A DNA stretch of 64,000 bases from an uncultured Methanobrevibacter sp. (GCF_900316895.1 NZ_ONER01000001.1:38363-102362); one strand, 5' to 3'; numbered from the stretch's first letter, positions 1 to 9,869 are shown. Translations and numbers: made by a program. The notes: generated by a model from the sequence alone, not told the origin.

Positions 1-502
1 CATTTGGATAAAGCAAATAATCACTGGACAAAAGAGGATGCTGCACATTTCCAATACGGTGCTGCTCAGCAACATTGTCCCTGCCCATAACCTTAAGGGG
101 AGTGCCGTGCCAGGTATTTACAAAAATCTGGCCCTGTCTTTTAACGTATTTCGGCCTTATTCCTGAATCAGTGAAAATATATTTGGCTTTTTCCAGGGTC
201 TTGGTTGCCACCGCCTCTTTGGTAATGATTTTGTCTATTTTCAAATTGTAATTTTTCTGCAAAGCCCTTATTTTATCTACAACCTGAGGCTTTGCATGAA
301 CATGAACCTTAAAATCACCATATTTTCCTGTTGATAACTCCTCAACAATTCTGAATATGTTTCCGGTGAAATCCAATCCGTCACGGGATTCCAAATAAAT
401 CAGGTCATTATCCAAATCACTATTGTAATATGTGTTATAAATCATTGAATTTACAGCACAATCCTTGAAATTAAGCAATTTAGATTTGAAACCCATTTTC
501 AT
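1..502 (-). CDS. TagB/TagF-type glycerophosphotransferase, partial (cut by window edge)
   Basis: The 5' part (167 codons) of a minus-strand gene that runs off the left edge. It begins MKMGFKSKLLNFKDC and contains the Glyphos_transf signature QIFVNTWHGTPLK followed by NVAEQH and LLSSDYLLYPN. It closely matches the N-terminal part of the 796-residue protein at 23940-26330, so it is a paralogue. The family moves polyol phosphate from a CDP-linked donor onto a lipid-linked acceptor at the inner membrane face when teichoic-acid-like polymers are built. Whether it also has a C-terminal GT4 domain cannot be seen. The start codon is the ATG at 502; I see no strong ribosome site. Confidence 0.85.
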   Translation of the reverse strand, partial: MKMGFKSKLLNFKDCAVNSMIYNTYYNSDLDNDLIYLESRDGLDFTGNIFRIVEELSTGKYGDFKVHVHAKPQVVDKIRALQKNYNLKIDKIITKEAVATKTLEKAKYIFTDSGIRPKYVKRQGQIFVNTWHGTPLKVMGRDNVAEQHRIGNVQHPLLSSDYLLYPN

Positions 503-644
503 CACAAAAAAAATTATTATCAATAATAGTCATTTTAATCCTAATTTATGAAACTGTCCATATCCTTTACAGATAATGATTTAGAAAGCGAGATTAATAA
601 AACTTTGTGTTATTTTAAAGATAGTTAAGCAATATTAAGTTAAA

Positions 645-678
645 ATTAAAAAAAATAGATGGAAAATATTATTCCATC
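645..678 (-). terminator. Hairpin plus U-tract terminator after the first adhesin gene
   Basis: Seven-base arms (658-664 and 672-678, GATGGAA/TTCCATC) lie about 15 bases past the adhesin stop codon. On the minus strand they are followed at once by a run of eight T in a T-rich stretch. Confidence 0.6.
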
Positions 679-693
679 AAGACATTATACAAT

Positions 694-2646
694 CTATTTA
701 ACCTTCACATAAATCTTGTTGTTAATGTTATAATTGCTATTGCTTAATGTAACAATGATTTTATGCTTTGCCCTGGTTAATTTGGAGGTTTTAATACTCA
801 AAACACCTTTGGAGTTTGTTTTGATTTTGTATACCTTATATTTTTTGCCAGTGTATACCTTTACGGTGAATTTTGTTTTCTTGATGAGTTTCTTTGATGC
901 CTTGTTTTTGATTGTCAATTTGATTTTTGAAGGCTTTTTAACATTCTTTGAATATGTTATTTTGGCCTTGTCCTTTATTTTGGTCCATGATTTGACAAAG
1001 GAAACTCCTTCACCCACTGAAACGGTGATTTTGGATTTGTTTATATTGACCTTGAATGGCACAATAAATGAAACATATCCTTTGGAATCCGCTTTTACCC
1101 ACTTGGAAGTGTAGGATTTCGGTCCGGTGATCTTGATTTTTACTTTTTGATTTACGGGCATCTTCCAAAGTGACGTAAGCTTAACCTTTATTCTGACGCT
1201 AGCTGAAGTGTAGGTGTATTGATAAACCTTGGCATTGAATCCTCCGTAAACCTTTGAAGCAGTGCCTGCAGTATTTTTTGAATATGTAAGCCCGGATATC
1301 TTGAATGATTCACTGGTTGAATATATCGCTCCACCTTTTGATATTGCATCATTCTGTACAAATGAAGCTGTAGAGATTGAATTTGCCTCACTTATCAGGT
1401 ACAGACCTCCACCATTGTTTGCAGAGTTTTGAGTGAATTTGCAGTTTGATATTGTAACCGGGTCATTTTGTGAAAAGATTGCACCACCGTTTTTCAAGGC
1501 GCAGTTTGAATTAAACTTACAGTTACTTATTTTAACTTCACCGAAATCAGCATATATTGCTCCACCATGCTTGCCGGCATAGTTCTGATTAAAATTACAG
1601 TTTGAAATATTTACTCGTCCATGATTTGAATATATCGCTCCACCATAGTTATTGGCACTGTTTGAAGTGAAATCACAGTTAAGAATGTCAACATTTGAAA
1701 TATATTTGGTGTTGAATACCTTTATTTTTATTGCAGCGCCTGAAGTACCGTAATTTTCAATGAATTTACAGTTCTTGACTGTGGATGATATGCATGCATC
1801 CAATTCCAGCACTCCGCCTGAATGTGTATTTATATTGTATTGGAAAGTGGAATTCTCTATTTCACTGTATCCAAGCTCGTCGGTATAAATTATTCCACAG
1901 TTGTATACAGTATTATATTCAAAAAGGCAATCCTTAACAAGCAATTTGGATAGCTTGTATTTTACATCATTATAACTGACAACAAGAATTGTTGACAGGT
2001 ATGCATTGTTGTTTCTAAATGTTGACCTGTACAATTCAAGATTGGATCCGATACGGGTAATGATTGCGCTGCCCATACCTGCCTTGAATTGAGCCCATTC
2101 CAACTCACTTTCACGAATTGCTGTATTGTTTTCAAAAAGACAGTCATAAATTTTGACATCAGTTTCACTTTGAGCGTCTAATGCTCCACCGTCGGAATTG
2201 TAAGCTATGTTGTCCTGGAAAATACAATTTATAAGAGTCAGATTGGAATTGACCTCCAAAAAGATTCCTGCTCCGCTACTGTTGGAATATGCATTTCTAA
2301 ATATGAGGTTTTTCAATACCACATTACAATATGATTCTATATAAAATCCTCTTGCAATATATGAACCGTCAACATATGAATAGTTTTCACGACCTGAAAT
2401 GGTGATGTTTTTTGATATTATAACACCATCTGTCAGTTCCTTGTCTGCTGTATCATTAAATTTATAATCATCAGTCAGATTTAAAGTGCCCTCATTTTCT
2501 GTTTCATTGATTTGGTCATTTAAATCCGTGTATGTTTTTGTCTCATTTGAGTTTGCATCATGATTATCTTCAGCATGAACAGAAGCCATGCCTATAAATA
2601 TAAATAAAATAACACAGATTAACAATGTTTTTTTACTTAAATTCAT
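694..2646 (-). CDS. Adhesin-like secreted protein with Pmp-type parallel beta-helix repeats
   Basis: A 650-residue surface protein. Residues 1-25 are a Sec signal peptide (MNLSKK, hydrophobic core, ASVHA). Residues about 75-460 carry many short repeats of the forms GGAIY and NCxFxxN, typical of chlamydial-Pmp-like right-handed beta helices. The last about 190 residues are Lys-rich, all-beta Ig-like modules ending KIYVKVK. There is no C-terminal membrane anchor. In methanogens such adhesin-like proteins are thought to mediate contact with other cells or surfaces. The start is the ATG at 2646, preceded by GAGGGATT; an in-frame TTG at 2661 is rejected. It is a close paralogue of the protein at 39592-41487. 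Confidence 0.88.
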   Translation of the reverse strand: MNLSKKTLLICVILFIFIGMASVHAEDNHDANSNETKTYTDLNDQINETENEGTLNLTDDYKFNDTADKELTDGVIISKNITISGRENYSYVDGSYIARGFYIESYCNVVLKNLIFRNAYSNSSGAGIFLEVNSNLTLINCIFQDNIAYNSDGGALDAQSETDVKIYDCLFENNTAIRESELEWAQFKAGMGSAIITRIGSNLELYRSTFRNNNAYLSTILVVSYNDVKYKLSKLLVKDCLFEYNTVYNCGIIYTDELGYSEIENSTFQYNINTHSGGVLELDACISSTVKNCKFIENYGTSGAAIKIKVFNTKYISNVDILNCDFTSNSANNYGGAIYSNHGRVNISNCNFNQNYAGKHGGAIYADFGEVKISNCKFNSNCALKNGGAIFSQNDPVTISNCKFTQNSANNGGGLYLISEANSISTASFVQNDAISKGGAIYSTSESFKISGLTYSKNTAGTASKVYGGFNAKVYQYTYTSASVRIKVKLTSLWKMPVNQKVKIKITGPKSYTSKWVKADSKGYVSFIVPFKVNINKSKITVSVGEGVSFVKSWTKIKDKAKITYSKNVKKPSKIKLTIKNKASKKLIKKTKFTVKVYTGKKYKVYKIKTNSKGVLSIKTSKLTRAKHKIIVTLSNSNYNINNKIYVKVK

Positions 2647-2675
2647 TAAATAATCCCTCAATTTTTATATTTATA

Positions 2676-2708
2676 CCGGATATGTCAAAAAATAATGATT
2701 TTATCCGG
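2676..2708. promoter_or_regulatory. Inverted repeat in the adhesin leader
   Basis: Arms CCGGATA (2676-2682) and TATCCGG (2702-2708) are separated by 19 bases, 30-62 bases upstream of the adhesin ATG. A TATA-like TTTATATAC on the minus strand (2742-2750) would place the transcription start near 2720, putting both arms in the leader. They could form an operator or an RNA hairpin. The other two adhesin genes lack it. Confidence 0.4.
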
Positions 2709-2799
2709 AAATATGTTTTTTAAAAAAATATGTTTATTTTAGTATATAAAGTTAATTCCTTTTTTATAACAGCTTTTTGAAAATTTTCGGTGCTTTTTT

Positions 2800-2833
2800 G
2801 AAAAAAAATGTAAAATAAAATTTAATTTTATTT
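2800..2833 (-). terminator. Palindromic terminator overlapping the acyltransferase stop codon
   Basis: A perfect AT palindrome (2813-2833) covers the stop codon of the acyltransferase gene. On the minus strand it is followed by a run of eight T (2801-2808). Confidence 0.5.
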
Positions 2834-3916
2834 AGCACCGATGATACCATTGACATATGGTACCCTGTTCAGTATCGCCAGAATTGCCATCGAACCGAAA
2901 AGACCTATACAAATTGACACAACAATTAATAAACCATATGGCATACTTGCTTTCGGCAAGACATAGCCTGACATAAAGATTAATGGATAATGAACAAGAT
3001 AGATTCCATAACTGTATTTTGCCAGGCTTGAAAGCAACTTTCTGAATGCATTAAATTTAACTTTCAAATTGAATTTTGAGAAATTCTTGAATATGATGAA
3101 TAATGAAATTGCAATCAATGTATTGAATATTGAATATCTGTTGAAACATGAAATATTGGTTGGGTCTGATCTCAGATATCCGATATATGTGGATATTGCT
3201 GAGACAATAATCAGAACAACTAACGCGAGGTAAGGGTTGTTTAAAAACTTCCTTTCAGTGTATCTCAGATAATATCCGCAGACAACCAAACCTATAGGGC
3301 TTACGAAATAGGTAAGCTTGATAGGGAACTCCATATTTAGAGTGAAACTGAATACACAGGTTATCAACCAGAATACAAGGAAATATTCAGCTTCCTTTAA
3401 GTCTGAATGCAGCAGCCATCTGTTGAAAATAGGCATAATCAGATAAGTTCCCAGAATCATCCAGAAGAACCAGTTTGCATTAAAACCATAGACTTCACCC
3501 ATGAATGCGCCTTTTGCAAAATTTAAAAGGTAACCTATATCGAATGCGTCCACAACATGACTGATGCCCACAAATGAAAGTATTATGAATATTATAATGA
3601 AAATTATATTCCAAAATGCAAATGGATAAACAATCCGAGGAATCCTTTTTGACAGGAATGGCTTGATTTCCCACTCACGACCCAGTGACAGTGCACCGGA
3701 CAGCATTAAAAAGAGCAAAACACCAACCCTAACCGGGTTATAGATTATCTGTGATACGATCCAACTCAGTGTGGGACCTACATATGCATTATAAATCAGA
3801 TATTTGTTTATTGTAACTGTATGAACCATCACTACACATATAATGGCCAATGCCCTTAGGGCATCAAAATAGAATATTCTCTTTCTCTTTTTTTTAGTGG
3901 TGCCAGTTTCCGCCAT
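2828..3916 (-). CDS. Acyltransferase 3 family membrane O-acyltransferase
   Basis: A 362-residue integral membrane protein with about ten hydrophobic segments. The N-terminus has the Acyl_transf_3 motif YFDALRALAIICVVMVH, giving the conserved Arg21 and His32. The loop SKRIPRIVYPFAFW is also typical. The family moves acetyl or other acyl groups onto extracytoplasmic sugars. Its position between two adhesin genes and next to glycan operons suggests modification of surface glycans. The ATG at 3916 is chosen because AGAGGAT lies six bases upstream; a further ATG at 3946 has no ribosome site. A TATA-like element is visible around 3990-4005. Confidence 0.9.
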   Translation of the reverse strand: MAETGTTKKKRKRIFYFDALRALAIICVVMVHTVTINKYLIYNAYVGPTLSWIVSQIIYNPVRVGVLLFLMLSGALSLGREWEIKPFLSKRIPRIVYPFAFWNIIFIIIFIILSFVGISHVVDAFDIGYLLNFAKGAFMGEVYGFNANWFFWMILGTYLIMPIFNRWLLHSDLKEAEYFLVFWLITCVFSFTLNMEFPIKLTYFVSPIGLVVCGYYLRYTERKFLNNPYLALVVLIIVSAISTYIGYLRSDPTNISCFNRYSIFNTLIAISLFIIFKNFSKFNLKVKFNAFRKLLSSLAKYSYGIYLVHYPLIFMSGYVLPKASMPYGLLIVVSICIGLFGSMAILAILNRVPYVNGIIGAK

Positions 3917-4086
3917 ATTAATCCTCTTATAATCTATTTTATACATTGATTACATATAAACTTATTGATAGAATAAACAACAATATAGACAAAATTATAT
4001 AAATTTAAAACAAAAATCATGACCAATTTATACATTTATGGCAACCACCATAATTTATGATGTACCCTGACTCACTGAATTGAATT

Positions 4087-6249
4087 CTACACCAGCCTAA
4101 CATGACACATTTTATTGATATTGAAATTTTTATTCCTCAGCATGACCTTCACATTATTTTTTCCATTGTTAAGCTTTTTGGAACTGATTTTTAAAATACC
4201 CTTGGAACTGGTTTTTACATTAAATGTTTTATAATTAATTTTTACATTTAAACGAGTGTTTTTAATAGGTTTTTTGGAAATCTTATTCAGTATTTTTATT
4301 TCAAGTTTTGAATGTTTTTTGACCGTCTTTGGAGCATTAATCCTTGCGGATGCCTTTTTGATTGTGATTTCTGATTTTGCCTTTTTGGATAGCTTAACGT
4401 TTTTATCACCAGCAGATATTTCAATGACATGCTTTCCGACACCTAACTTTGATGTATCGAATTTGATAAGGCCATTCTTATCGCTTTTTACATTATATAC
4501 CTTAGATTTTCTGCCAGTGAACACTTTTAATTTGAAATTTATGCCAGAAACAGCCTTGCCTGTTTTGGAATTTTTTGCAGTTGCCTTAAATAGCTTTGAA
4601 GATTCATATTGTGTGGTTATTCTTTTGGCAAACAATTTGACCGGCGCCTTTACAACCTTTACCTTGATCATATTATAACTGCAGATTCCGCAATCCATCC
4701 AAACTTTCAAATCATAGGTGCCGGGTTTAAGGTTTTTAGGCACTTTAAAACTGAATTCCTTATCCAAAGGTGCATTAATCCACTTGGTGGCATATTTTTG
4801 GGGACCTGAGAACTGAATTTTAATTTTCTGCGGATTGGATAGTTTCCAAGGGGAAGTCACTTTGATTTGCAGGTTGACATCATTGTAATAGCTGCCTGCC
4901 TGGGTTATATGAACATAGAAGTCCCCATAAACCTCACTGCCCTTGTCTGCACTGTTTGATATGAATCTGTTGTTCAGTGAATACACTCCAGCATTATTGT
5001 CATAAATTGCACCACCATTTTTAGATGCCCTGTTTTGATAGAAAACTCCTTCTTTTAAAGATATTTGATTTTTGATGATGTATAAAGCTCCACCGGTAAC
5101 CGCATGATTGTTGTAAAAATTCAAATTTGAAAAATCGGACGAACCGAGATAGAGAAACATTGCCCCTCCATTTTTGCCGGCACGATTATTGTAAAAGGTG
5201 GAATTTGCAATGGCCAGTTTTACATTGTTTGCATAAATTGCACCACCATTGACAGAAGCATAATTATTTAAAAAACTGCAATCAATAATATCCACTGTAC
5301 TTTGATAATCTGCAAAGGGAACAATATTCAGCGCCCCTCCCTTTACAACATGATTTTCCTCAAAAGAGCAATTCCTTATCAGAGTGTAGGCGGTTGATTC
5401 CAAAGTGATGGTTCCGCCCATATAGGTCACATGATTGTTTTTGAAAACACAATCGGATATTTCCCCTTTTCCCCGCTCATCAATATAGATTGCAGTGTGG
5501 CTTGGAGAGGTATTGTTTTCAAACAGACAATTTTTTGCCAAGAAGGTGGATTGTCTAAAGTTATCCCCTTCATCAAAACTGATTACAAGGATTATTGAAA
5601 CGTGACCATAATTGTTTTTGAATGTTGAATCATAGATTTCAAGGTTTGAATCCATACTGACCAGAAATGCGCCGCCCATTCCAACCTTGAACTTGACCCA
5701 TTCGAGATCGCTTACGCGAATGCTTGTGTTGTTGTCGAAAATGCAGTTGTAGACATGAGTATTTGTGGAGCCTTCACAGTTGACAGCACCACCATTGGCA
5801 TTATACACGTAATTTCCCTTAAAGATGCAGTTCTTTAAAGTAAGATTGGAATTGTTGCATAAGTATATTGCTCCACCATTATTTTTACTAAAACAGTTTT
5901 TAAAGGTGGTGTTCTCGATTAAAACATTACAGTTTTCTTCAATATATAATCCTCTAGCCTGATGGCTGCCATCGATGATATGGCCATTTCCATTGATATT
6001 GATATCTTGGGATATTTCAATTCCCTCAATATAATCAGAATCGCTTTGGTTGTCGAATTGATAATCCTTAGTTAAATTTACTGACTGCTGATGATTTGAT
6101 ATGTCATCTGACAAGTCTGAATAGGAAGTTACATTTTCGGCATGAATTGAAGTCATGCTCAAAAATACAAATAGAACAACAAAAATAAACAAAATTTTTT
6201 TACTTGAAATTATGTCTTTTGATTTTTTAATCGTCCTATCTTCTGCCAT
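4087..6249 (-). CDS. Adhesin-like secreted protein with Pmp-type repeats and Ig-like C-terminus
   Basis: A 720-residue protein, the longest of the three adhesins here. Residues 1-16 are charged, followed by a hydrophobic signal segment ending near TSIHA (residue 37). GGAIY and NCxFxxN beta-helix repeats fill about 85-460. Three Lys-rich beta-sandwich-like modules (about 470-720) follow, one more than in its paralogues, ending HVRLV. No membrane anchor or sortase-like motif is visible. The N-terminal charged stretch (AEDRTIKKSKD) makes the signal longer than usual; an internal start cannot be excluded. AGGTTG lies nine bases before the ATG. Likely exported and held at the pseudomurein wall. 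Confidence 0.85.
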   Translation of the reverse strand: MAEDRTIKKSKDIISSKKILFIFVVLFVFLSMTSIHAENVTSYSDLSDDISNHQQSVNLTKDYQFDNQSDSDYIEGIEISQDININGNGHIIDGSHQARGLYIEENCNVLIENTTFKNCFSKNNGGAIYLCNNSNLTLKNCIFKGNYVYNANGGAVNCEGSTNTHVYNCIFDNNTSIRVSDLEWVKFKVGMGGAFLVSMDSNLEIYDSTFKNNYGHVSIILVISFDEGDNFRQSTFLAKNCLFENNTSPSHTAIYIDERGKGEISDCVFKNNHVTYMGGTITLESTAYTLIRNCSFEENHVVKGGALNIVPFADYQSTVDIIDCSFLNNYASVNGGAIYANNVKLAIANSTFYNNRAGKNGGAMFLYLGSSDFSNLNFYNNHAVTGGALYIIKNQISLKEGVFYQNRASKNGGAIYDNNAGVYSLNNRFISNSADKGSEVYGDFYVHITQAGSYYNDVNLQIKVTSPWKLSNPQKIKIQFSGPQKYATKWINAPLDKEFSFKVPKNLKPGTYDLKVWMDCGICSYNMIKVKVVKAPVKLFAKRITTQYESSKLFKATAKNSKTGKAVSGINFKLKVFTGRKSKVYNVKSDKNGLIKFDTSKLGVGKHVIEISAGDKNVKLSKKAKSEITIKKASARINAPKTVKKHSKLEIKILNKISKKPIKNTRLNVKINYKTFNVKTSSKGILKISSKKLNNGKNNVKVMLRNKNFNINKMCHVRLV

Positions 6250-6324
6250 ATAAACAACCTATATTCTAGATTAAATTATATAAAACTTTACAGAATTATC
6301 CTAAAAATGAAATGATATAAAACA

Positions 6325-7644
6325 TTAAATATCATTTAAACTAAGTTTTCTTTGTTCTCTTCTGCCATATCTTTCATAATGAAGTAAAGGATTCATTCCA
6401 TGCTCTTTAACATCGGGATTACAAATATGATACTCATCAGTACTGAAATTAGGACCTGGATTAAACCCTTTAGTATAACCTACATGCAGATAATGGTAAA
6501 CTGGATCATCATAACCATTTAAATCATCATAAGTGTCCAAATACCAATCTTTATCAAAATATGGTGAATCTGAAATTAAATCATAATCTTTTTGATGTTG
6601 TTCATCAGTTAAACACATTCTTCTTTTTTCTTTTCTGCCAAACAACTCATAATGGACTAAAGGATTTTCCAAAACCCTTTTAACATCATTATTGCACTCA
6701 AAGTATTCATGTGTACTGAATTTCATACTTGGATTATACCTTTTTTTATATCCAATGTGCAGATAATGATTGACAGGATCTTTATCCTCATCTAAAATAT
6801 CATAGGTACTCTCGTACCACTCCTTATCAAAATAAGAAGAGTTCAAAATCAAATCATAATCTCGTTTATTTTTTTCTTCAATTGAAAATATTCTATTTTC
6901 TTTTCTTCCATATTGCTCATAATGAATCAAAGGATTCAAACCTTTCAACTGAACATCCCTATTACAGGTATAATAATCTTCAGTGTTGAAATTAGGGCCA
7001 GGACTAAATCCCCTTTCATAACCAATTAACAAGAAATGAACAACAGAATCCGTATTTTTTTCTAAGTTGTAAGTATCTCTATACCATTGATCATCAAATA
7101 AATCTGAATTTAAAACTTTAAAATAGTCATTCCATTTAGGAAAAATATTGTTAAAATTAGTTTCTTTTAAAAAATAATAAAATTTATTTGCTCTTCGTCT
7201 ATATAACTCATTTAAGATAAATTTAATTTGATTATAAATTGACATTTCTATGATTGTGAAAACACCTTCATACTGCTTTAATTCATTTTTATTCTCTTTG
7301 AATGTGAAAATATAATCAAAATTTTCTAGATAAATCCATTTATCTATGTTGTCTTTAACAATCGCAATTTTAACTATAGACCAATCATGCTTTAATATTT
7401 CAGGGTTAAAATCATAATCATCACAAATAATAATTTGTTTGGAAAAACTACTGCTTTTCTTAAAAGAAAGTCTGAATTTGAATTTCTTAATAAAAATCTG
7501 AATAAACTCAGTTGTAAAATCTTCAACATCTTCATAGTCTTTTAATTCCTGAAAATCAACAAAATTATGTCCCAATAAATCATTATCTTTTGTAAAATAT
7601 GAAATATTGAATGATTTATAAATATTTTTATAATCATATTCCAT
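6325..7644 (-). CDS. Glycan-cluster protein with three tandem FDxxWYxxTY repeats; apparently 5'-truncated
   Basis: 439 residues. About 180-439 are three tandem copies of a roughly 90-residue unit: FDxxWYxxTY, DPVxHYLHxGY, GPNFxTxEY, DVxxxxxNPLxHYExxGRxExR. I recall such units attached to bacterial polysaccharide glycosyltransferases. Residues 1-180 resemble nothing I can name. The ATG at 7644 has no ribosome site, and codons remain open and protein-like for 45 triplets upstream (to a stop at 7780-7782) with no usable start. I infer that the original N-terminus, perhaps a catalytic domain, has been lost. It may be a decaying gene. Confidence 0.6.
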   Translation of the reverse strand: MEYDYKNIYKSFNISYFTKDNDLLGHNFVDFQELKDYEDVEDFTTEFIQIFIKKFKFRLSFKKSSSFSKQIIICDDYDFNPEILKHDWSIVKIAIVKDNIDKWIYLENFDYIFTFKENKNELKQYEGVFTIIEMSIYNQIKFILNELYRRRANKFYYFLKETNFNNIFPKWNDYFKVLNSDLFDDQWYRDTYNLEKNTDSVVHFLLIGYERGFSPGPNFNTEDYYTCNRDVQLKGLNPLIHYEQYGRKENRIFSIEEKNKRDYDLILNSSYFDKEWYESTYDILDEDKDPVNHYLHIGYKKRYNPSMKFSTHEYFECNNDVKRVLENPLVHYELFGRKEKRRMCLTDEQHQKDYDLISDSPYFDKDWYLDTYDDLNGYDDPVYHYLHVGYTKGFNPGPNFSTDEYHICNPDVKEHGMNPLLHYERYGRREQRKLSLNDI

Positions 7645-7997
7645 TACATCATAAGTAAATAAATAATGTTTAGTATTTTTTTCTTTTAAGTATTTTTTTA
7701 AAGCTGAATCTCCCGCAACTAAACTAAATAAATTATTTTTAATTGATATAAAATCACCAGCATTGTTAATTAAATAAATTTAATTTAAACTTTACATAAT
7801 TATATAATCATCATAATATTTAAATTTAAAAACGATATCATCCTAATTTACAGAATATTTCTACTTAAAAAATTGATAATTTTTCTTCTAAAAGTTAATC
7901 AATCAAAATAACATTTAATACTATTGTTTCATCATATTCTCACTTATCTTCAATATAATGAATTAACTGATTAAGGACATTAAAATTAAATCACTAT
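7645..7997. other. Gap containing a probable coding extension of the repeat-protein gene
   Basis: 7645-7779 is open in the frame of the downstream gene and reads like protein (for example NNLFSLVAGDSALKKYL), but contains no ATG, GTG or TTG. 7783-7997 is very AT-rich and shows no coding, RNA or repeat signal that I can recognise. Confidence 0.5.
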
Positions 7998-9818
7998 TCA
8001 GTATATTCTTTCATAGAAATGATACTTGCCCTTATGGTACACCTCTTCATAATTAACATTATCCAATGTTTTTACTTCCGTAATTATATAATCATGATCA
8101 TCCGGATTAAATTCGGTTACATCATCTCCCCACTTTAAGATATCTTTATTCAAATACCATTCAAAAATCCTCAATTCCCTGTATCCCATAAAACTTTTAG
8201 ATTGATAATCATTATCATATTCTTTAATAAAATCACAAAAATCAATCCGATCCAAACCATCTTCATTAATTTCAACAGTATTTGTAAAATTGAATACCAT
8301 AACCAAACACAGGATAATTAAAATGATTGGAATTACTTTAGATAATTTAATTCTTAAATCTGATTTTGAATTTCTTAAATAATTAAAATTGTTTGACTTA
8401 AATTTTTCTTTTAAACTATTTTCATCATCAAAACCTGTGTTTATAAATTCTAATATATAATCAAGAGCCAAAATTACAAAATAAATAAAAGCAGGAAATG
8501 CCGGCAGCAAATATCTAACACATTTAATATTAACATAAGATACAACAACAAGATAAAATGAAAACAAAGCAAAGCTAATTAAAGCTAATGAAAAATTATC
8601 TTGATTGATTGGTAAATCTCTACATAAAGACATTAATATAACGCATGCCAACCATAATGCAAATAACGTAATCATATAATTTTTTTTAAATCCAACTATT
8701 GCTACAATCAATAAAATCATTATTGAACAAGATAATACTATAAAAGAGAAGTTATCCCGATATTTAATATGTTTAAAATTTTCTTTGAAGAAATCATAAT
8801 TTTTAATATAATTTATACATTTTAAAAATATTCCTCCAAACAATATCCCCATTATTAAATAAGCAAATGGTGTTGCATCATTAAATATTTCAGTGAAATT
8901 TTCATCAAAAGAAATCCAATTGCAAGATAGTAATTTAAAGAAATTTTTAATATAAAATAACTTATCATTAATTTTATTTACATCAACGGCACTAGAATAC
9001 CCCTTAATTGATCCACTTGCCATTGAAAAATATGAAATTTCAGGATAAAAACCTAATAACAATTTGAAAATAACTAAAAATATTATTACTACAAGAATTA
9101 TTGAAATAAAAATCCATTTAAATTCATTACTTTTAAAAAATGATAAAATTTTCATTTTAAAAAAAGTTCTATCATAGAAAAGAGATTCACATAAATTGAC
9201 TAAATCATGATTTTTTAAAATATATAATACAATTATACTTAAAATATAAGCCGTTGCAAATCTTGTGAAAAAAGACATGCAAAACATTATAGCAACCAAT
9301 AAATAATATTTATAATTTTTATCAACTGCCGCTACTGTAAAAATTAGCGTCCATAATATCATAGAAACCGCAGGAACATCAAGCATTCCATTTGCAAAAT
9401 AGTACAATGATAAAGACAGACTACTGTATAGAATTGCCCCTAAAAAACTGAGTAAATTTGAAAACCTTATTTTTAAAAATGTGTACATACCAAAAATTCC
9501 AAAAATTCCAAAAATTCCAGTTACAACGAAAATAGAGTTAATATTTACAAAACCTAATCTAAAAAGTAAAGCAGTGAAAAATATAATCACCGGTGAATTT
9601 TGAATCCAAAATCCTCCAAGAATATGATTTGAATTTAATCCTGCAAGTTCAATTGATCCAGCTAAATATGCATAAATATCCGGATTGAATGCCCCTCTAG
9701 TTTGATGAAATTGAATCATGAAAAACATGAGCAAAATACTAAAAAAAGATAGTAAAATTAAATATTTCTTATCACTATGATTGATATTAATATCATTGCA
9801 TAATCTATTTAAACTCAA
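7998..9818 (-). CDS. GT-C (GT39/ArnT-like) membrane glycosyltransferase
   Basis: A 606-residue polytopic protein with about twelve membrane segments and a soluble C-terminal tail. The first extracytoplasmic loop has FNPDIYAYLAGS, whose acidic residue sits where lipid-phosphosugar-dependent GT-C enzymes hold their catalytic Asp. It probably moves a sugar from a polyprenyl-phosphate donor to a surface glycan or protein on the outside of the membrane. The start is a TTG at 9818, chosen because GGAAGTGAT, a near-perfect ribosome site, lies just upstream and no ATG occurs for 30 codons. It is the last intact gene of the operon starting at 16483. Confidence 0.8.
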   Translation of the reverse strand: MSLNRLCNDININHSDKKYLILLSFFSILLMFFMIQFHQTRGAFNPDIYAYLAGSIELAGLNSNHILGGFWIQNSPVIIFFTALLFRLGFVNINSIFVVTGIFGIFGIFGMYTFLKIRFSNLLSFLGAILYSSLSLSLYYFANGMLDVPAVSMILWTLIFTVAAVDKNYKYYLLVAIMFCMSFFTRFATAYILSIIVLYILKNHDLVNLCESLFYDRTFFKMKILSFFKSNEFKWIFISIILVVIIFLVIFKLLLGFYPEISYFSMASGSIKGYSSAVDVNKINDKLFYIKNFFKLLSCNWISFDENFTEIFNDATPFAYLIMGILFGGIFLKCINYIKNYDFFKENFKHIKYRDNFSFIVLSCSIMILLIVAIVGFKKNYMITLFALWLACVILMSLCRDLPINQDNFSLALISFALFSFYLVVVSYVNIKCVRYLLPAFPAFIYFVILALDYILEFINTGFDDENSLKEKFKSNNFNYLRNSKSDLRIKLSKVIPIILIILCLVMVFNFTNTVEINEDGLDRIDFCDFIKEYDNDYQSKSFMGYRELRIFEWYLNKDILKWGDDVTEFNPDDHDYIITEVKTLDNVNYEEVYHKGKYHFYERIY

Positions 9819-9869
9819 TTAATCACTTCCGGTATATTATTGTTTATTCATGACCATTTAAATATCTTA

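Noticed and set aside
734..1114. Open frame on the plus strand inside the first adhesin
   Set aside because: It is the antisense of Lys-rich repeat codons; no ribosome site, and the adhesin frame has a signal peptide and repeats.
4036..4053. TTATGG/CCATAA hairpin after the second adhesin as a terminator
   Set aside because: Arms are short and no T-run follows on the minus strand.
7645..7779. Treating the upstream extension as part of a normal full-length gene
   Set aside because: There is no start codon in the extension, so it is reported as a sign of 5' loss.
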